Below are positions 17,279 through 25,891 of a stretch of DNA of 64,000 bases, one piece after another. Where the stretch lies: assembly GCF_019084075.1 (NCBI RefSeq), contig NZ_JAHREN010000001.1, positions 186,001-250,000 of the forward strand, written 5' to 3'. Positions within the stretch are counted from its first letter, which is position 1. Every line of letters begins with the position of its first letter. The translations under genes and the position numbers were made by a program. Source of the DNA: Siccirubricoccus sp. G192 (GTDB lineage: Bacteria > Pseudomonadota > Alphaproteobacteria > Acetobacterales > Acetobacteraceae). The notes under the pieces were generated by a model. It was given only the letters and a program-made list of their open reading frames with translations. It did not search any database and was not told where the DNA came from.

Positions 17279-18501
17279 GCGGCATGGATGGGCACCGGAT
17301 CTCGGTCGTCGTCGTCATGGGGGTGTCAGGCTCGGGCAAGACGACCATCGGTACCCTGCTCGCGGGACGGTTGGGCTGGCCGTTCGCGGACGGCGACGAG
17401 TTCCACCCGCCGGCCAACATCGAGAAGATGCACGCCGGCATCCCGCTGACCGACGAGGACCGCTGGCCCTGGCTGCGGGCCATCGTCGCCTGGATCGATG
17501 ACCGCCGCGCCGCGGGCGAACACGGCGTAGTCGCCTGCTCGGCGCTGCGGCGGACCTATCGGGATGTGCTGCGCGGCGGCCGGCCCGATGTACGACTGGT
17601 CTACCTGAAGGGCGACAGGACCCTGATCGCGCGCCGGCAGGCGGCGCGTCACGGCCACTTCATGCCGGCGAGCCTGATGCAGAGCCAGTTCGCCGCTCTC
17701 GAGGAGCCGGGCGCCGACGAGCGGCCCATCACCGTTTCCGTCGAGCACCGACCGCGGGAGATCGTGGAGGCCATGCTCCGGGCGCTCGGCTCGGTGGCGC
17801 CAACGGGCAGGGGCATGACCAACCAGGATGGACTGAAGCAGCGCGCGGCCGAGGCGGCGATGGCGGCGGTCGAGGACGGCATGGTGCTTGGACTCGGCAG
17901 CGGCTCCACGGCGGAACTGGCCGTGCACGCGCTGGCCGCGCGGGTCGCGGACGGACTACGGATCTCGGGCATACCCACCTCCGAGCGGACCGCGGCCCTC
18001 GCCCGCCGGCTCGGCGTGCCGCTGACCAACTTCGCCGCTCATGCGCAACTGGACCTGGCGATTGATGGTGCGGACGAGGTCGAGCCGTCCTCGCTCGCGC
18101 TGATCAAGGGACGGGGCGGGGCATTGCTGCGGGAGAAGATCGTCGCGGCCGCGAGCCGGCGCATGCTGGTCGTGGCGGACGAATCCAAGCTCGTAACCCG
18201 CCTTGGGCGCGGAGCCGTCCCGGTCGAGATCGTCACCTTTGGCTGGCAGGCGACACTCGCTCGCCTCGAAGGACTGGGCATGCGGCCGGTGCTGCGACGC
18301 GCTCCGGACGGAGCTCCATTCGTAACGGACGGCGGAAACCACATCGCGGACTGCAGCCTGGGTCTGATCGACGATGCCGCCGCACTTGATTGCCAATTGC
18401 ACGCCGTAGTTGGGGTCGTCGAGACTGGGCTGTTCCTCGGATTAGCCGAGCGCGCAATTGTGGCCACCAACGATGGTATTCGCTTACTCGGGCGACAATA
18501 A
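17275..18501 (+). CDS. gntK-rpiA: Gluconokinase fused to ribose-5-phosphate isomerase A
   Basis: A single frame of 408 residues. Residues 1-180 are a thermoresistant-type gluconokinase with the P-loop VVVMGVSGSGKTTIGTLLAG, then GDEFHPPANIEKMHAGIPLT and a HFMPASLMQSQFAALEEP tail; it phosphorylates gluconate to 6-phosphogluconate. The remainder is RpiA. Between them is APTGRG, then a methionine. Removing one G from the run 17810-17813 would give a TGA overlapping ATG 17815, the layout of the neighbouring junctions. The fusion could therefore be real or a one-base artefact. Confidence 0.86.
   Translation: MSGMDGHRISVVVVMGVSGSGKTTIGTLLAGRLGWPFADGDEFHPPANIEKMHAGIPLTDEDRWPWLRAIVAWIDDRRAAGEHGVVACSALRRTYRDVLRGGRPDVRLVYLKGDRTLIARRQAARHGHFMPASLMQSQFAALEEPGADERPITVSVEHRPREIVEAMLRALGSVAPTGRGMTNQDGLKQRAAEAAMAAVEDGMVLGLGSGSTAELAVHALAARVADGLRISGIPTSERTAALARRLGVPLTNFAAHAQLDLAIDGADEVEPSSLALIKGRGGALLREKIVAAASRRMLVVADESKLVTRLGRGAVPVEIVTFGWQATLARLEGLGMRPVLRRAPDGAPFVTDGGNHIADCSLGLIDDAAALDCQLHAVVGVVETGLFLGLAERAIVATNDGIRLLGRQ
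17815..18501 (+). other. rpiA: RpiA half of the gntK-rpiA frame
   Basis: Ribose-5-phosphate isomerase A interconverts ribose- and ribulose-5-phosphate. From ATG 17815 there are 228 codons, the normal length of free RpiA. Motifs are VLGLGSGSTAELAVHALA (phosphate-binding loop), LDLAIDGADEVEPSSL (catalytic aspartate region) and LIKGRGGALLREKIVAAASR (catalytic lysine/glutamate region). Base composition becomes noticeably less GC-rich over the last 100 bases, perhaps reflecting an old junction near the end of the operon. Confidence 0.92.
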
Positions 18502-18719
18502 TTCAGCATGGGTCGGTAGTGCTGTATGTTAGAGGCTGGACGCGAAATGACTTGGGGTGGTCGGGTCGGCTCCGAGACATAGATCGTGTCGGCAGCCTGG
18601 GCTGACCATCTCGGGTCAATGTCTCGCGCCAGCCGTCCGAACACCTCTGATCTCCTTCCACCTTCGGCCCGACCTGTTCCCCGCCCCAGCCGTGGTGACG
18701 GCTGGAACGTCCTGGCCGA

Positions 18720-19375
18720 GGTGGAGGTATTCGTCTTTGCCGTTGAGGCGGAACTGGAGGCCATGGACCGCGAGCGGGTCGGCGTGCACCGCCGTGGCCG
18801 CAAGCCGGACCTCAGCTTACGGCGGCGCCTGATCGGGCCGATTTGGACGCTGACCTTCGGCGGCCTGCAGTGCCGCATCGCCGGCTAGCTCTCGGGCATT
18901 CCCTTCACCACCTTGCACAGCAGCTTCGCCCGCTGGACGCGATTGGGGCTGTGACGCCGGCTGGGCCAGCGCCTCGCGCTGGACTGGCGCCTGGCCCACG
19001 GCGACGAGGTCCTGCCCTCGGCGGCGGTGTTCGACAGCCGCTCGCTCCGCTCGGCTCCGAGTGCATGGGGCCGGGGCATCGACGGCGGCAAGCTGGTCAA
19101 GGGTGTCAAGCTGTTTGCCAGCTGCGACAAGTATGGCTCGCTGCTGGAGCTGGGGCTGGAATTGCAGCCGGCCAACACGGACGACCGCGCGGGCACCCTG
19201 CCAATGCTGCCGCGGCTGGCCGCGCTCGGCTTCGAGGGCGACCTGCTCGGCAACAGCGGCTTCAGGGCGCGCCCTTCGCCGCGGCGGCGCTCGCGCACGA
19301 CATCCACGTCTCGGTCTCGCCCGGCGGCACGCGGGACGGGCGCTTCCTGCCGAGCGGGATCAGGTGGGTTGCTTG
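18720..19375 (+). pseudogene. IS5-family transposase remnant, several frame breaks
   Basis: A decayed IS5-type (DUF4096 plus DDE) transposase. Recognisable pieces in successive frames are HRRGRKPDLSLRRRLIGPIW, then IPFTTLHSSFARWTRLGLW in another frame, then the DDE region VFDSRSLRSAPSAWGRGIDG with GGKLVKGVKLFASCDKYGS, and finally HDIHVSVSPGGTRDGRFLPS. Homology ends at IRWV near 19373, so the C-terminal third is gone. It lies just after the pentose phosphate operon. Confidence 0.75.
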
Positions 19376-19651
19376 ATCGCGGCCTCTTTCGTCAACTCCT
19401 TTCTGCTGCCCCTCTACGCCGCGTCGCCGCCGGAGCGTGGCTGTTTCCGCGGTCGGCCTCGGTGGCCGCCGCACCACGCGCCTCGAGACGAGACCCCTCC
19501 ATGTCGAGCGCGCGGTCCGGTCGCCCGGCCGCAAGACCCACCGCGGGATGGCCTGCGTCGCGTTCCGGCAGGGACGCCTGCGTCCGCCTGCTTGGCGGAA
19601 CCGGTGAACTCGGAGGTGATCAGGCCGCGGCTGGGACGGCAGGCCAAGCCT

Positions 19652-19820
19652 GGAACGGGGCGTCCGCCTTCCACATGGCGTGCAGCACGACGCCGATCTT
19701 CCGGGCCACGGCCACCGCCGCGCGCTCGAAGCCGAGCCGCTCCACCAGCTTGAGGCTCCATGCCTTGAGCGCCGACGGCCTCTGCACCCGCACCAGCAGG
19801 CAGGCCGCGGCCTCGAACAG
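19652..19820 (-). pseudogene. IS110-family transposase C-terminal remnant
   Basis: On the minus strand, about 56 codons read LVRVQRPSALKAWSLKLVER followed by LGFERAAVAVARKIGVVLHA and MWKADAPF. This is the end of IS110/IS1111 transposases after the transposase_20 domain. The rest of the element is not visible. The fragment sits between the broken IS5 copy and the IS630 element. Confidence 0.7.
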
Positions 19821-19831
19821 CTACTGACCAT

Positions 19832-20919
19832 CACGGAAAGGGCGTAAGGCTCAGGGGGGGCAGCACGTCCGTGAGGAGGTGCCCATGAATGATGATGCTT
19901 GGCGGCCGACGCGCTTGACGGTTGAGCAGTTGGAGGAGCGGCGCCTGGCAGCGGCGGTGCTGTTGCGGCAAGGGCGCTTGAGCCAGGCGGCGATTGCCCG
20001 GCAACTCGGGGTGAGTGGGGCGAGCGTGTGCCGCTGGGCAGCGACGCTGGCGCAAGAGGGCCGCCGCGGCTTGCGGCCGCGGCCACGGACCGGCCGGCCG
20101 GCGCGCCTCGATGCCCCAGCCTGGGAGCGCCTGGGCGAGGTCTTGGCGCAGGGGTCGGTGGCGGCCGGCTTTGAAACCGAGCAATGGACCCTGCGGCGCA
20201 TTGCGGCACTGATCCGGCGGGAGTTCGGGGTGGCCTACCACCCGTGCTACCTGGAGCGGCCGCTGAAGGCGTTCGGCTTTTCGGTGCAACGCCCGGCCAC
20301 CCGGGCGCGGGAGCGAGATGAACGAGCGATCGCCGCTTGGCCGCGCCGCACCTGGGCGGCAATCAAAAAAGCGGGCCCGCCGCGAGCGGCGCACCATCGT
20401 CTTCCTCGATGAAACCGGCCACAGCTTCCGGGCCCGTCCGGGGACGACCTGGGCGCGGCGCGGGGTGACCCCGGTACTGCAGCGGCTGAGCAAGCGGCGC
20501 GAGGTGTCGAGCGTGGTCGCGGTGACCCCGGCGGGGCAGTTGTATGCCCGGCATGTCCGAGGCAGCGTGTCGAGCCCAGTGGTGATCCAGGCCCTACAGC
20601 ATTTCCGGCGCATGATCGGCCGGCCCCTTCTGGTCGTCTGGGACCGGTTGAACGCCCATCGCGCCCACCGCACCGCCGCCTTCCTGGCACACCATGCGCG
20701 CGACTTCGCAGTGGCCTACCTGCCGGCCTACGCCCCAGACCTCAATCCCGAGGAGCCTTGCAATGCCTGGGTCAAACGTACCATGGAAAACGCCCTGCCC
20801 TGCGGCATTGCCGACCTCCACCGGCGCGTCCAACGCGCCTTCCGCCGCTTGCAGCACCGGGCAGATTTCATCATCGGCTGTTTCCGGCACGCCGGCCTGA
20901 GCCTTACGTAACTTCCGTG
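19832..20919 (+). mobile_element. IS630-family element with 24-base inverted ends
   Basis: The left end begins CACGGAAAGGGCGTAAGGCT (19832-19855) and the right end, read inward, begins CACGGAAGTTACGTAAGGCT (20896-20919). These are imperfect inverted repeats of about 24 bases around one IS630-type transposase. IS630 elements duplicate a TA target; TA follows the right end but not the left, so the original duplication is not preserved. The right end abuts the next IS66-type element directly. Confidence 0.75.
19885..20911 (+). CDS. IS630 transposase in two overlapping frames
   Basis: The first frame (from ATG 19885, with GAGGAGG upstream) encodes the helix-turn-helix part: RLSQAAIARQLGVSGASVCR, then GFETEQWTLRRIAALIRREF. 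The second frame (to 20911) encodes the DDE part: RRTIVFLDETGHSFRARPGT, LLVVWDRLNAHRAHRTAAFL and YLPAYAPDLNPEEPCNAWVK. The switch is at six A at 20365-20370, and needs a +1 shift. Many IS630 elements make their transposase by frameshifting at such A runs, so this may be normal expression rather than decay. Confidence 0.82.
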
Positions 20920-22600
20920 TAAGTGGGGCAAAACCTGTGGCGTTCAGGCGTTCTGGCAGCGCGCTCTGACCAGGTCGGGCAGGTACGGGATGGTGGGCTG
21001 GCCGGCGATGCCGAGCCGGGCGCCGAGGTAGTCCCAGAAGCTGAGGCCGAGCTTGGTGCAGGTCTTGGCCAGGCCGAGGAAGGCGTCACGGCAGTCGCGC
21101 CCCATGTCGCTTCGGGTGCCGCCGCTGATCTTGCGCCGGGTGACCTGGGCACGGATGTCGTTTTCCGATCCGTTGGTGTGCAGCGGGATTTCGGGGTGGT
21201 CCAGCCCCTGCAGCAGTTCCGCCTTGTTGGCGTGCAGGCGCTCGAGCAATCGGTCGAGCACGACGAAGCCGGTGCGGCGCTTGAAGATGCGCTCGAAGCG
21301 TACCCGCAACTCGGCCCGGCGGCGCCGGCTGGGCTCTCGTTGGTACGCCTTCAGGTCGGCGTAGAACCACCAGATCAGCTCGCGGATGCGCGCCTGGGAA
21401 GTCCGCTGCTGGTCGGTGAAGGTGTCGAGCTTGTGGACGAGACGCTCGGCATGCACCCAGCAGAGCGCGTGCTCGCCGACGGCGAACTGGCCGGCATCGC
21501 CGCTGACGATCACCGTCCCCGGCAGCAGGCCATGTGCCTTGATGGCACCCCAGAGCGCGCCTTCGGTGGCCAGGCGCGCCGGCGCGAGGCTGTCCTCCAT
21601 GCTGCGGATGCCGAGCCGCTCGAGGTGCGCGGCCCAGGTCGCCTGGTTCGCAAAGACGCGCTGCGGATGGCCTTCCAGGCGGGCGATCACCGGCCCGGCC
21701 AGGGCGCGCTCGCGCATGTAGGCCAGCGCCTCGGCGTTCACCACGTAGTCGCCGTGCCCGGCCCGCAGCAGCTCCAGGAAGTTCAGCCGGCTCTTGCTGG
21801 CCGTGGTGCCGAACCAGGCGAAGTGGGCGTTGCCGATCTGCGTACAGGCGCCGTTCACCGCCCGGTGCCGCGCGCCCGTATCGTCAACCGTGATCCAGGC
21901 CGCGCTCGCCAGTCCGGCTCGCAGCACCTCCTGGCTCTCGTCCAGGAACGGCTGCTGACCGGCGATCAGCAGGCGCATGACCTGCCGTTTGGAGATGGCG
22001 ATCCCAACCGCCCACAGCTGCGCCACCAGCCGCGGCACGGTGGTCTGCCCCTGATGGTACTGGGCGAGCACGTAGCGCCGGAGTTCGGGGCCGAAATGGC
22101 CATCCACCCCGCCCGGCAAGCGCGCAACGACCAGCCGCCCCTCCGGCGTCAGCCAGCGCTCGCGCCGGTAGCACACCGCCTCCGTCCGCATGATGAGGTC
22201 CTGCACCAGGAAGTCCTGGTAGCCCTGGAACCGCGAGCCGGGCGGCACCGTGGCCCGCAGCACCCGCGCCTCCACCGCCACCCGCGGCACCACCTTGCCG
22301 CGGCCACGACGGTCGGGGCGCTCGCGCGGCGGCGTCGGCTCGCTCGCCTGCTCCATCCCGCTCGGCTTGATCGCGGGCCGACCCTTCAGTCCCTTGAGGC
22401 GGGCGATCTCCTCGCGCTGCGCCGCCACAATCCGCTCGAGCTCCGCCACCTCGCCGAGCAGGGCGCTGACCAGCGCCTTCAGCTCGGCCGGCGACAGCGT
22501 GTCAGGATCGGCAGGCGGGACCATGCTCCCGAGGGAATCAGACCAGCCGACACCTGGGAAGGGCAAACCGCACCCTCGCAACAGGTTTTGCCCCACTTAC
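20919..22600 (-). mobile_element. IS66-family element with a single transposase gene
   Basis: Perfect 20-base inverted ends: GTAAGTGGGGCAAAACCTGT at 20919-20938 and its exact complement at 22581-22600. GTAAG is the usual IS66 terminus. Only one gene is present, as in the tnpC-only IS66 subgroup. The eight bases outside each end (ACTTCCGT and CGAAAATG) do not match, so no target duplication remains; deletion or recombination with the adjoining IS630 copy is likely. Confidence 0.85.
20944..22524 (-). CDS. IS66-type transposase, stand-alone
   Basis: A 526-residue DDE transposase. An N-terminal coiled coil (LLGEVAELERIVAAQREEIA) and proline-rich linker precede the core, which shows WITVDDTGARHRAVNGACTQ, a CWVHAERLVHKLD block and near the end LHTNGSENDIRAQVTRRKIS, matching the ENxIR motif of IS66 transposases. 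The start MVPPADPDTLSP was chosen because GGGAG lies just upstream. A longer frame reaches ATG 22596 inside the terminal repeat. The gene is intact. Confidence 0.85.
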   Translation of the reverse strand: MVPPADPDTLSPAELKALVSALLGEVAELERIVAAQREEIARLKGLKGRPAIKPSGMEQASEPTPPRERPDRRGRGKVVPRVAVEARVLRATVPPGSRFQGYQDFLVQDLIMRTEAVCYRRERWLTPEGRLVVARLPGGVDGHFGPELRRYVLAQYHQGQTTVPRLVAQLWAVGIAISKRQVMRLLIAGQQPFLDESQEVLRAGLASAAWITVDDTGARHRAVNGACTQIGNAHFAWFGTTASKSRLNFLELLRAGHGDYVVNAEALAYMRERALAGPVIARLEGHPQRVFANQATWAAHLERLGIRSMEDSLAPARLATEGALWGAIKAHGLLPGTVIVSGDAGQFAVGEHALCWVHAERLVHKLDTFTDQQRTSQARIRELIWWFYADLKAYQREPSRRRRAELRVRFERIFKRRTGFVVLDRLLERLHANKAELLQGLDHPEIPLHTNGSENDIRAQVTRRKISGGTRSDMGRDCRDAFLGLAKTCTKLGLSFWDYLGARLGIAGQPTIPYLPDLVRARCQNA

Positions 22601-22629
22601 CGAAAATGCGGCTAAGACTCTGGGAAATC

Positions 22630-22706
22630 TGGCGGACCCGACACGATTCGAACGTGCGACCTTTGCCTTCGGAGGGCAACGCTCTATCCAGCTGAGCTAC
22701 GGGTCC
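22630..22706 (-). tRNA. tRNA-Arg (anticodon CCG)
   Basis: A full cloverleaf can be folded on the minus strand. The acceptor stem is GGACCCG paired with CGGGTCC, with discriminator G and an encoded CCA. The anticodon stem TTGCC/GGCAA encloses loop CTCCGAA, giving anticodon CCG for codon CGG. The T-loop is TTCGAAT. The 3' end faces left, only 30 bases from the IS66-type element, so the accessory region adjoins the tRNA 3' end. Confidence 0.96.
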
Positions 22707-22819
22707 GTCGCCGCCTCCATAGCGCGCCCGCCGCGCCAACGGAAGCCCCGCCGCGCCACTGTCCCCGCCTCCCCCTCGCCGCCTGCCCGGATTATGCTGG
22801 CGCAGCGGAGGAACGAAGC

Positions 22820-23908
22820 ATGGACAGCACTCCCAATAAGACCTCCCCCACCGGACCATCCGGCGCGAATACCCAGCAGGCGCAGCTGAAGGCCCTTTAT
22901 GCCGAGATGCAGCCGCACAGTCTCTATCCGCTCTGGGAAGTGCTGCATGCGCTGGTCACGCCCACCCCCCGCTCCCCCGCCCAGGCGCATCTCTGGGCCT
23001 ATGCCCCGGCGCGGGGCTACCTGTTGCGGGCCGGCGACCTCATCAGCGCTGAACAGGCCGAGCGCCGCGTACTGATCCTGGAGAATCCGGGCCTGGCCGG
23101 CAGTTCCGCCATCGTCCCCAGCCTCTATGCCGGCCTCCAGCTGATCCTGCCGGGGGAGGTGGCGCCCTGCCACCGCCATACCCAATGCGCGCTGCGTTTC
23201 GTGCTGGAGGGCGATGGCGCCTTCACCGCCGTGGATGGCGAGAAGGCGGTGATGCGCCCCTTCGACCTGGTGCTGACCCCCAATTGGCAGTGGCACGACC
23301 ACGGCAATGCCTCCGGCCGACCGATGATCTGGCTGGATGGGCTCGATATCCCGACCGTGCGCTTCTATGGCGCCTCCTTCGCCGAACGCCTGCCCCAGCC
23401 GGCGCAGAGCGAAACCATCCCTGCCGGCGACAGCCTGCACCGCTATGGCCGCAACCTCCGGCCCTTCCGCGCCACCGCTGCGGATCGCCGCCCGGCGCAG
23501 CAGCCGCTGTTCCACTACCCCTATGCCGAATGGCGGGAGAGCCTGCTCGCCCTGGCGGCGGCCGAGGCGCCCGACCCGCATCTCGGCCATGCCCTGGAAT
23601 TCGTGAACCCGGCGGATGGCGGGCCGGTGATGCCGACCATCGCCGCTCAGGTCCGCCACCTGCCGGCCGGCTTCACCACGCTTGCGCGCCGCAGCACCGA
23701 TGGCAGCGTCTTCGTGGTGGTGGAGGGGCGCGGCATGGCCCTGGTCGAGGGCCGCGAATTCGCCCTGGCGGAACGCGACCTGCTGGTGGTCCCCTCCTGG
23801 CAGGCGCTGCAACTTCAGGCGGAAAACCGACTGATCCTGTTCGGCTATTCCGACAAGGCGGCGCAGGAGAAGCTGGGGCTGTGGCGGGAGGAAAGGCTGG
23901 CGCGGTAG
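22820..23908 (+). CDS. Gentisate 1,2-dioxygenase-like cupin protein
   Basis: A 362-residue bicupin. The N-terminal cupin has the metal-binding histidines in PGEVAPCHRHTQCALRFVLE and a LTPNWQWHDHGNASGRPM block. A second cupin near the C-terminus reads TDGSVFVVVEGRGMALVEG. Gentisate 1,2-dioxygenases cleave the ring of 2,5-dihydroxybenzoate using Fe(II), and length and motif spacing fit. No other gentisate pathway gene (maleylpyruvate isomerase, fumarylpyruvate hydrolase) is adjacent, so a related salicylate-type ring-cleaving enzyme cannot be excluded. GGAGGAA precedes ATG 22820. Confidence 0.85.
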   Translation: MDSTPNKTSPTGPSGANTQQAQLKALYAEMQPHSLYPLWEVLHALVTPTPRSPAQAHLWAYAPARGYLLRAGDLISAEQAERRVLILENPGLAGSSAIVPSLYAGLQLILPGEVAPCHRHTQCALRFVLEGDGAFTAVDGEKAVMRPFDLVLTPNWQWHDHGNASGRPMIWLDGLDIPTVRFYGASFAERLPQPAQSETIPAGDSLHRYGRNLRPFRATAADRRPAQQPLFHYPYAEWRESLLALAAAEAPDPHLGHALEFVNPADGGPVMPTIAAQVRHLPAGFTTLARRSTDGSVFVVVEGRGMALVEGREFALAERDLLVVPSWQALQLQAENRLILFGYSDKAAQEKLGLWREERLAR

Positions 23909-24107
23909 GGCGCCCTGCCCGCCTTACCATCCTGCTTCCCCGGCACCGCGACGGGCACGGCGCCGCTCCCTGATATCTTTCCTATATCGCGCCGCGCCCC
24001 GTCCTGTGAGCCGGGCTTTCCGGCCTTTTGCACCAGGGGGCGGAACGGCGCCGGTGAACCATCTCCGCCGCCGGCGCGTTCGCCACCAGGAAATCGAGGG
24101 GACCGCC

Positions 24108-24495
24108 ATGTCCAGCAAAACCGGCAAGCCCCGGGGCAACGAACGCCCCGAATTGACGCCCGACCGCAATGTCGAGACCGGGGTGGAAGACACCTTCCCC
24201 GCCAGCGACCCCGTCGCCGCCACGGCCTCCCAGGGCGCCCGCGCAGTGCCGCCGCATGAGATGATGCCGGACAGGGGGGGCGGCGCCGGCCGCCGACACC
24301 GTCACCCTCCACTGCCGCTTCCGCGATGCCGAGGCGGCCAAGCTGGCGATCGAGGCATTGGTGCGCGAAGGCCCGCTCGACCGGCGCTGCACCAGCATCC
24401 TGCCCGCCGATGACGCCGTGACCCTGAAGGTCGAGGCCCCGCGCCGCGACGCCGCCCGGTTCGGTGAACTGCTGCGGAAGCAGGGCGGCGCCTAG
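24108..24495 (+). CDS. Small protein of unknown function, one extra G
   Basis: The start reads MSSKTGKPRGNERPELTPDR and then a VETGVEDTFPASDP stretch, a motif common in small hydrophilic alphaproteobacterial proteins. The frame breaks in seven G at 24274-24280; with six, it continues as ADTVTLHCRFRDAEAAKLAI and ends LRKQGGA at TAG 24495, giving 128 residues. No function is known to me. The IS5 element begins at the base after the stop codon. Confidence 0.55.
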
Positions 24496-25784
24496 CAGGC
24501 TGCTAAAATTCGTTGCGGCATTGCCGCCTGCATGATTCCTTGCGCCCGGCAGGGGATGGAGCCGGGATGCGCGGCAGTGATGCGGTGGCTGGGTCGCTGT
24601 TCAGCTACGTGGATTTGGAGCAGCGGGTCCGGACCGATCATCCGCTGCGGGTGATCCGGGGCATCGTCAATGCCGCCCTGGCCGATCTATCGGCCGAGTT
24701 CAGCGCGCTCTATTCGCCCTTCGGCCGGGCCTCGATCCCGCCCGAGCGGCTGTTGCGCGCCCTGCTGCTGCAAGCCTTCTACTCGATCCGCTCGGAGCGC
24801 CAGCTTGTGGAACGGATTGAGTTCGACCTGCTGTTCCGCTGGTTCGTCGGGCTTGGCGTCGACGACCCGGTGTGGGATGCCACGACCTTCACCAAGAACC
24901 GCGACCGGCTGTTGGCGGGCGATGTGGCAGTGAAGTTCCTCGCCACGGTGCTGGCGCAGCCCAAGGTCAAGGCGCTGCTCTCGACCGAGCACTTCTCGGT
25001 GGATGGCACGCTGTTGGAGGCGTGGGCCAGCACCAAGAGTTTCCGGCCGAAGGATGGCTCCGGCCCACCACCCGGCGCGGGCCGCAATGGCGAGCAGGAC
25101 TTCCATGGCCAGCGCCGAAGCAACGACACCCATGCCTCAATGACCGATCCGGATGCCCGGCTCTACCGCAAGGGGCGGGGCAAGGAGGCCAAGCTCTGCT
25201 TCATGGGCCATGCCCTGATGGAGAACCGCAACGGGCTGATCGTCGGCGCGGTCGCCACCCGTGCTTCGGGCCATGCCGAGCGGCTGGCGGCGCTGCATCT
25301 GGTCGAGCCCCATGGCGAGCGACCGCAACGGGTCACGCTGGGCGGCGACAAGGGCTTCGATACGCAGGACTTCGTGGCTGAACTGCGCGAGATCAACGTG
25401 ACCCCGCATCTGGCGCAGAATACCAGCGGACGATGCTCGGCGATTGACGGCCGCACCACCCGCCACCCCGGCTACGCGATCAGTCTGCGCATCCGCAAAA
25501 GGATCGAGGAGGCGTTCGGCTGGGCCAAGACGATCGCCGGGCTGCGCAAGGCGCGCCATCGCGGGCTGCCCAAAATCGACTGGCAGTTCACCTTCGCCAT
25601 GGCCGCCTACAATCTCGTCCGCTTGCCGAAGCTGCTGGCGGCGGCCTGACGCCCGGACTCTGCCCGAAGGGCACGACAGAAACCGGAAAAACCCGTCCGG
25701 CAGCCAGTATGCGGCAGCGCGCCCGACGAAAGCTCCGGCAAATCCCGCCACGCCCGCTAATCCAGCGCGAATTTCAGCAGCCTG
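24496..25784 (+). mobile_element. IS5-family insertion sequence
   Basis: Imperfect inverted ends: CAGGCTGCTAAAATTCG at 24496-24512, and read inward from the right CAGGCTGCTGAAATTCG at 25768-25784, with one mismatch. The left flank is CTAG and the right flank ATAG, close to but not an exact four-base duplication of a CTAR-type target. The element carries one intact transposase gene and separates a small gene from the ferredoxin reductase gene. Confidence 0.85.
24567..25649 (+). CDS. IS5-family transposase
   Basis: A complete 360-residue transposase. The DUF772-type N-terminal domain contains FSYVDLEQRVRTDHPLRVIR and LLRALLLQAFYSIRSERQLV. The DDE core shows LSTEHFSVDGTLLEAWASTK, VTLGGDKGFDTQDFVAELR and a late HPGYAISLRIRKRIEEAFGW segment with the catalytic glutamate. 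ATG 24567 is preceded by GGAG. No frame break is present, in contrast to many neighbouring genes. Confidence 0.92.
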   Translation: MRGSDAVAGSLFSYVDLEQRVRTDHPLRVIRGIVNAALADLSAEFSALYSPFGRASIPPERLLRALLLQAFYSIRSERQLVERIEFDLLFRWFVGLGVDDPVWDATTFTKNRDRLLAGDVAVKFLATVLAQPKVKALLSTEHFSVDGTLLEAWASTKSFRPKDGSGPPPGAGRNGEQDFHGQRRSNDTHASMTDPDARLYRKGRGKEAKLCFMGHALMENRNGLIVGAVATRASGHAERLAALHLVEPHGERPQRVTLGGDKGFDTQDFVAELREINVTPHLAQNTSGRCSAIDGRTTRHPGYAISLRIRKRIEEAFGWAKTIAGLRKARHRGLPKIDWQFTFAMAAYNLVRLPKLLAAA

Positions 25785-25785
25785 A

Positions 25786-25891
25786 TAGAGCGTTTTCCGT
25801 TCGCATCGGCTCACGGAATCCGCTGTAGTCTTTTGTTCTGCCGAGCAACTTACTCCGCTCGGGTGACGCCACCCAGACGGAGTTTGCTCTA
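25786..25891. repeat. TAGAGC...GCTCTA palindromic-ended intergenic element
   Basis: This 106-base stretch starts TAGAGCGTTTTCCGTTCGCA and ends GAGTTTGCTCTA, so its ends are inverted copies of TAGAGC. The right end supplies the stop codon of the ferredoxin reductase gene. A 51-base stretch at 56936 has the same ends. It may be a miniature repeat family or a terminator-like structure; the interiors are not similar. Confidence 0.4.

Noticed and set aside
18502..18719. Gene between rpiA and the IS5 remnant
   Set aside because: Only short frames without ribosome-binding sites or recognisable protein features.
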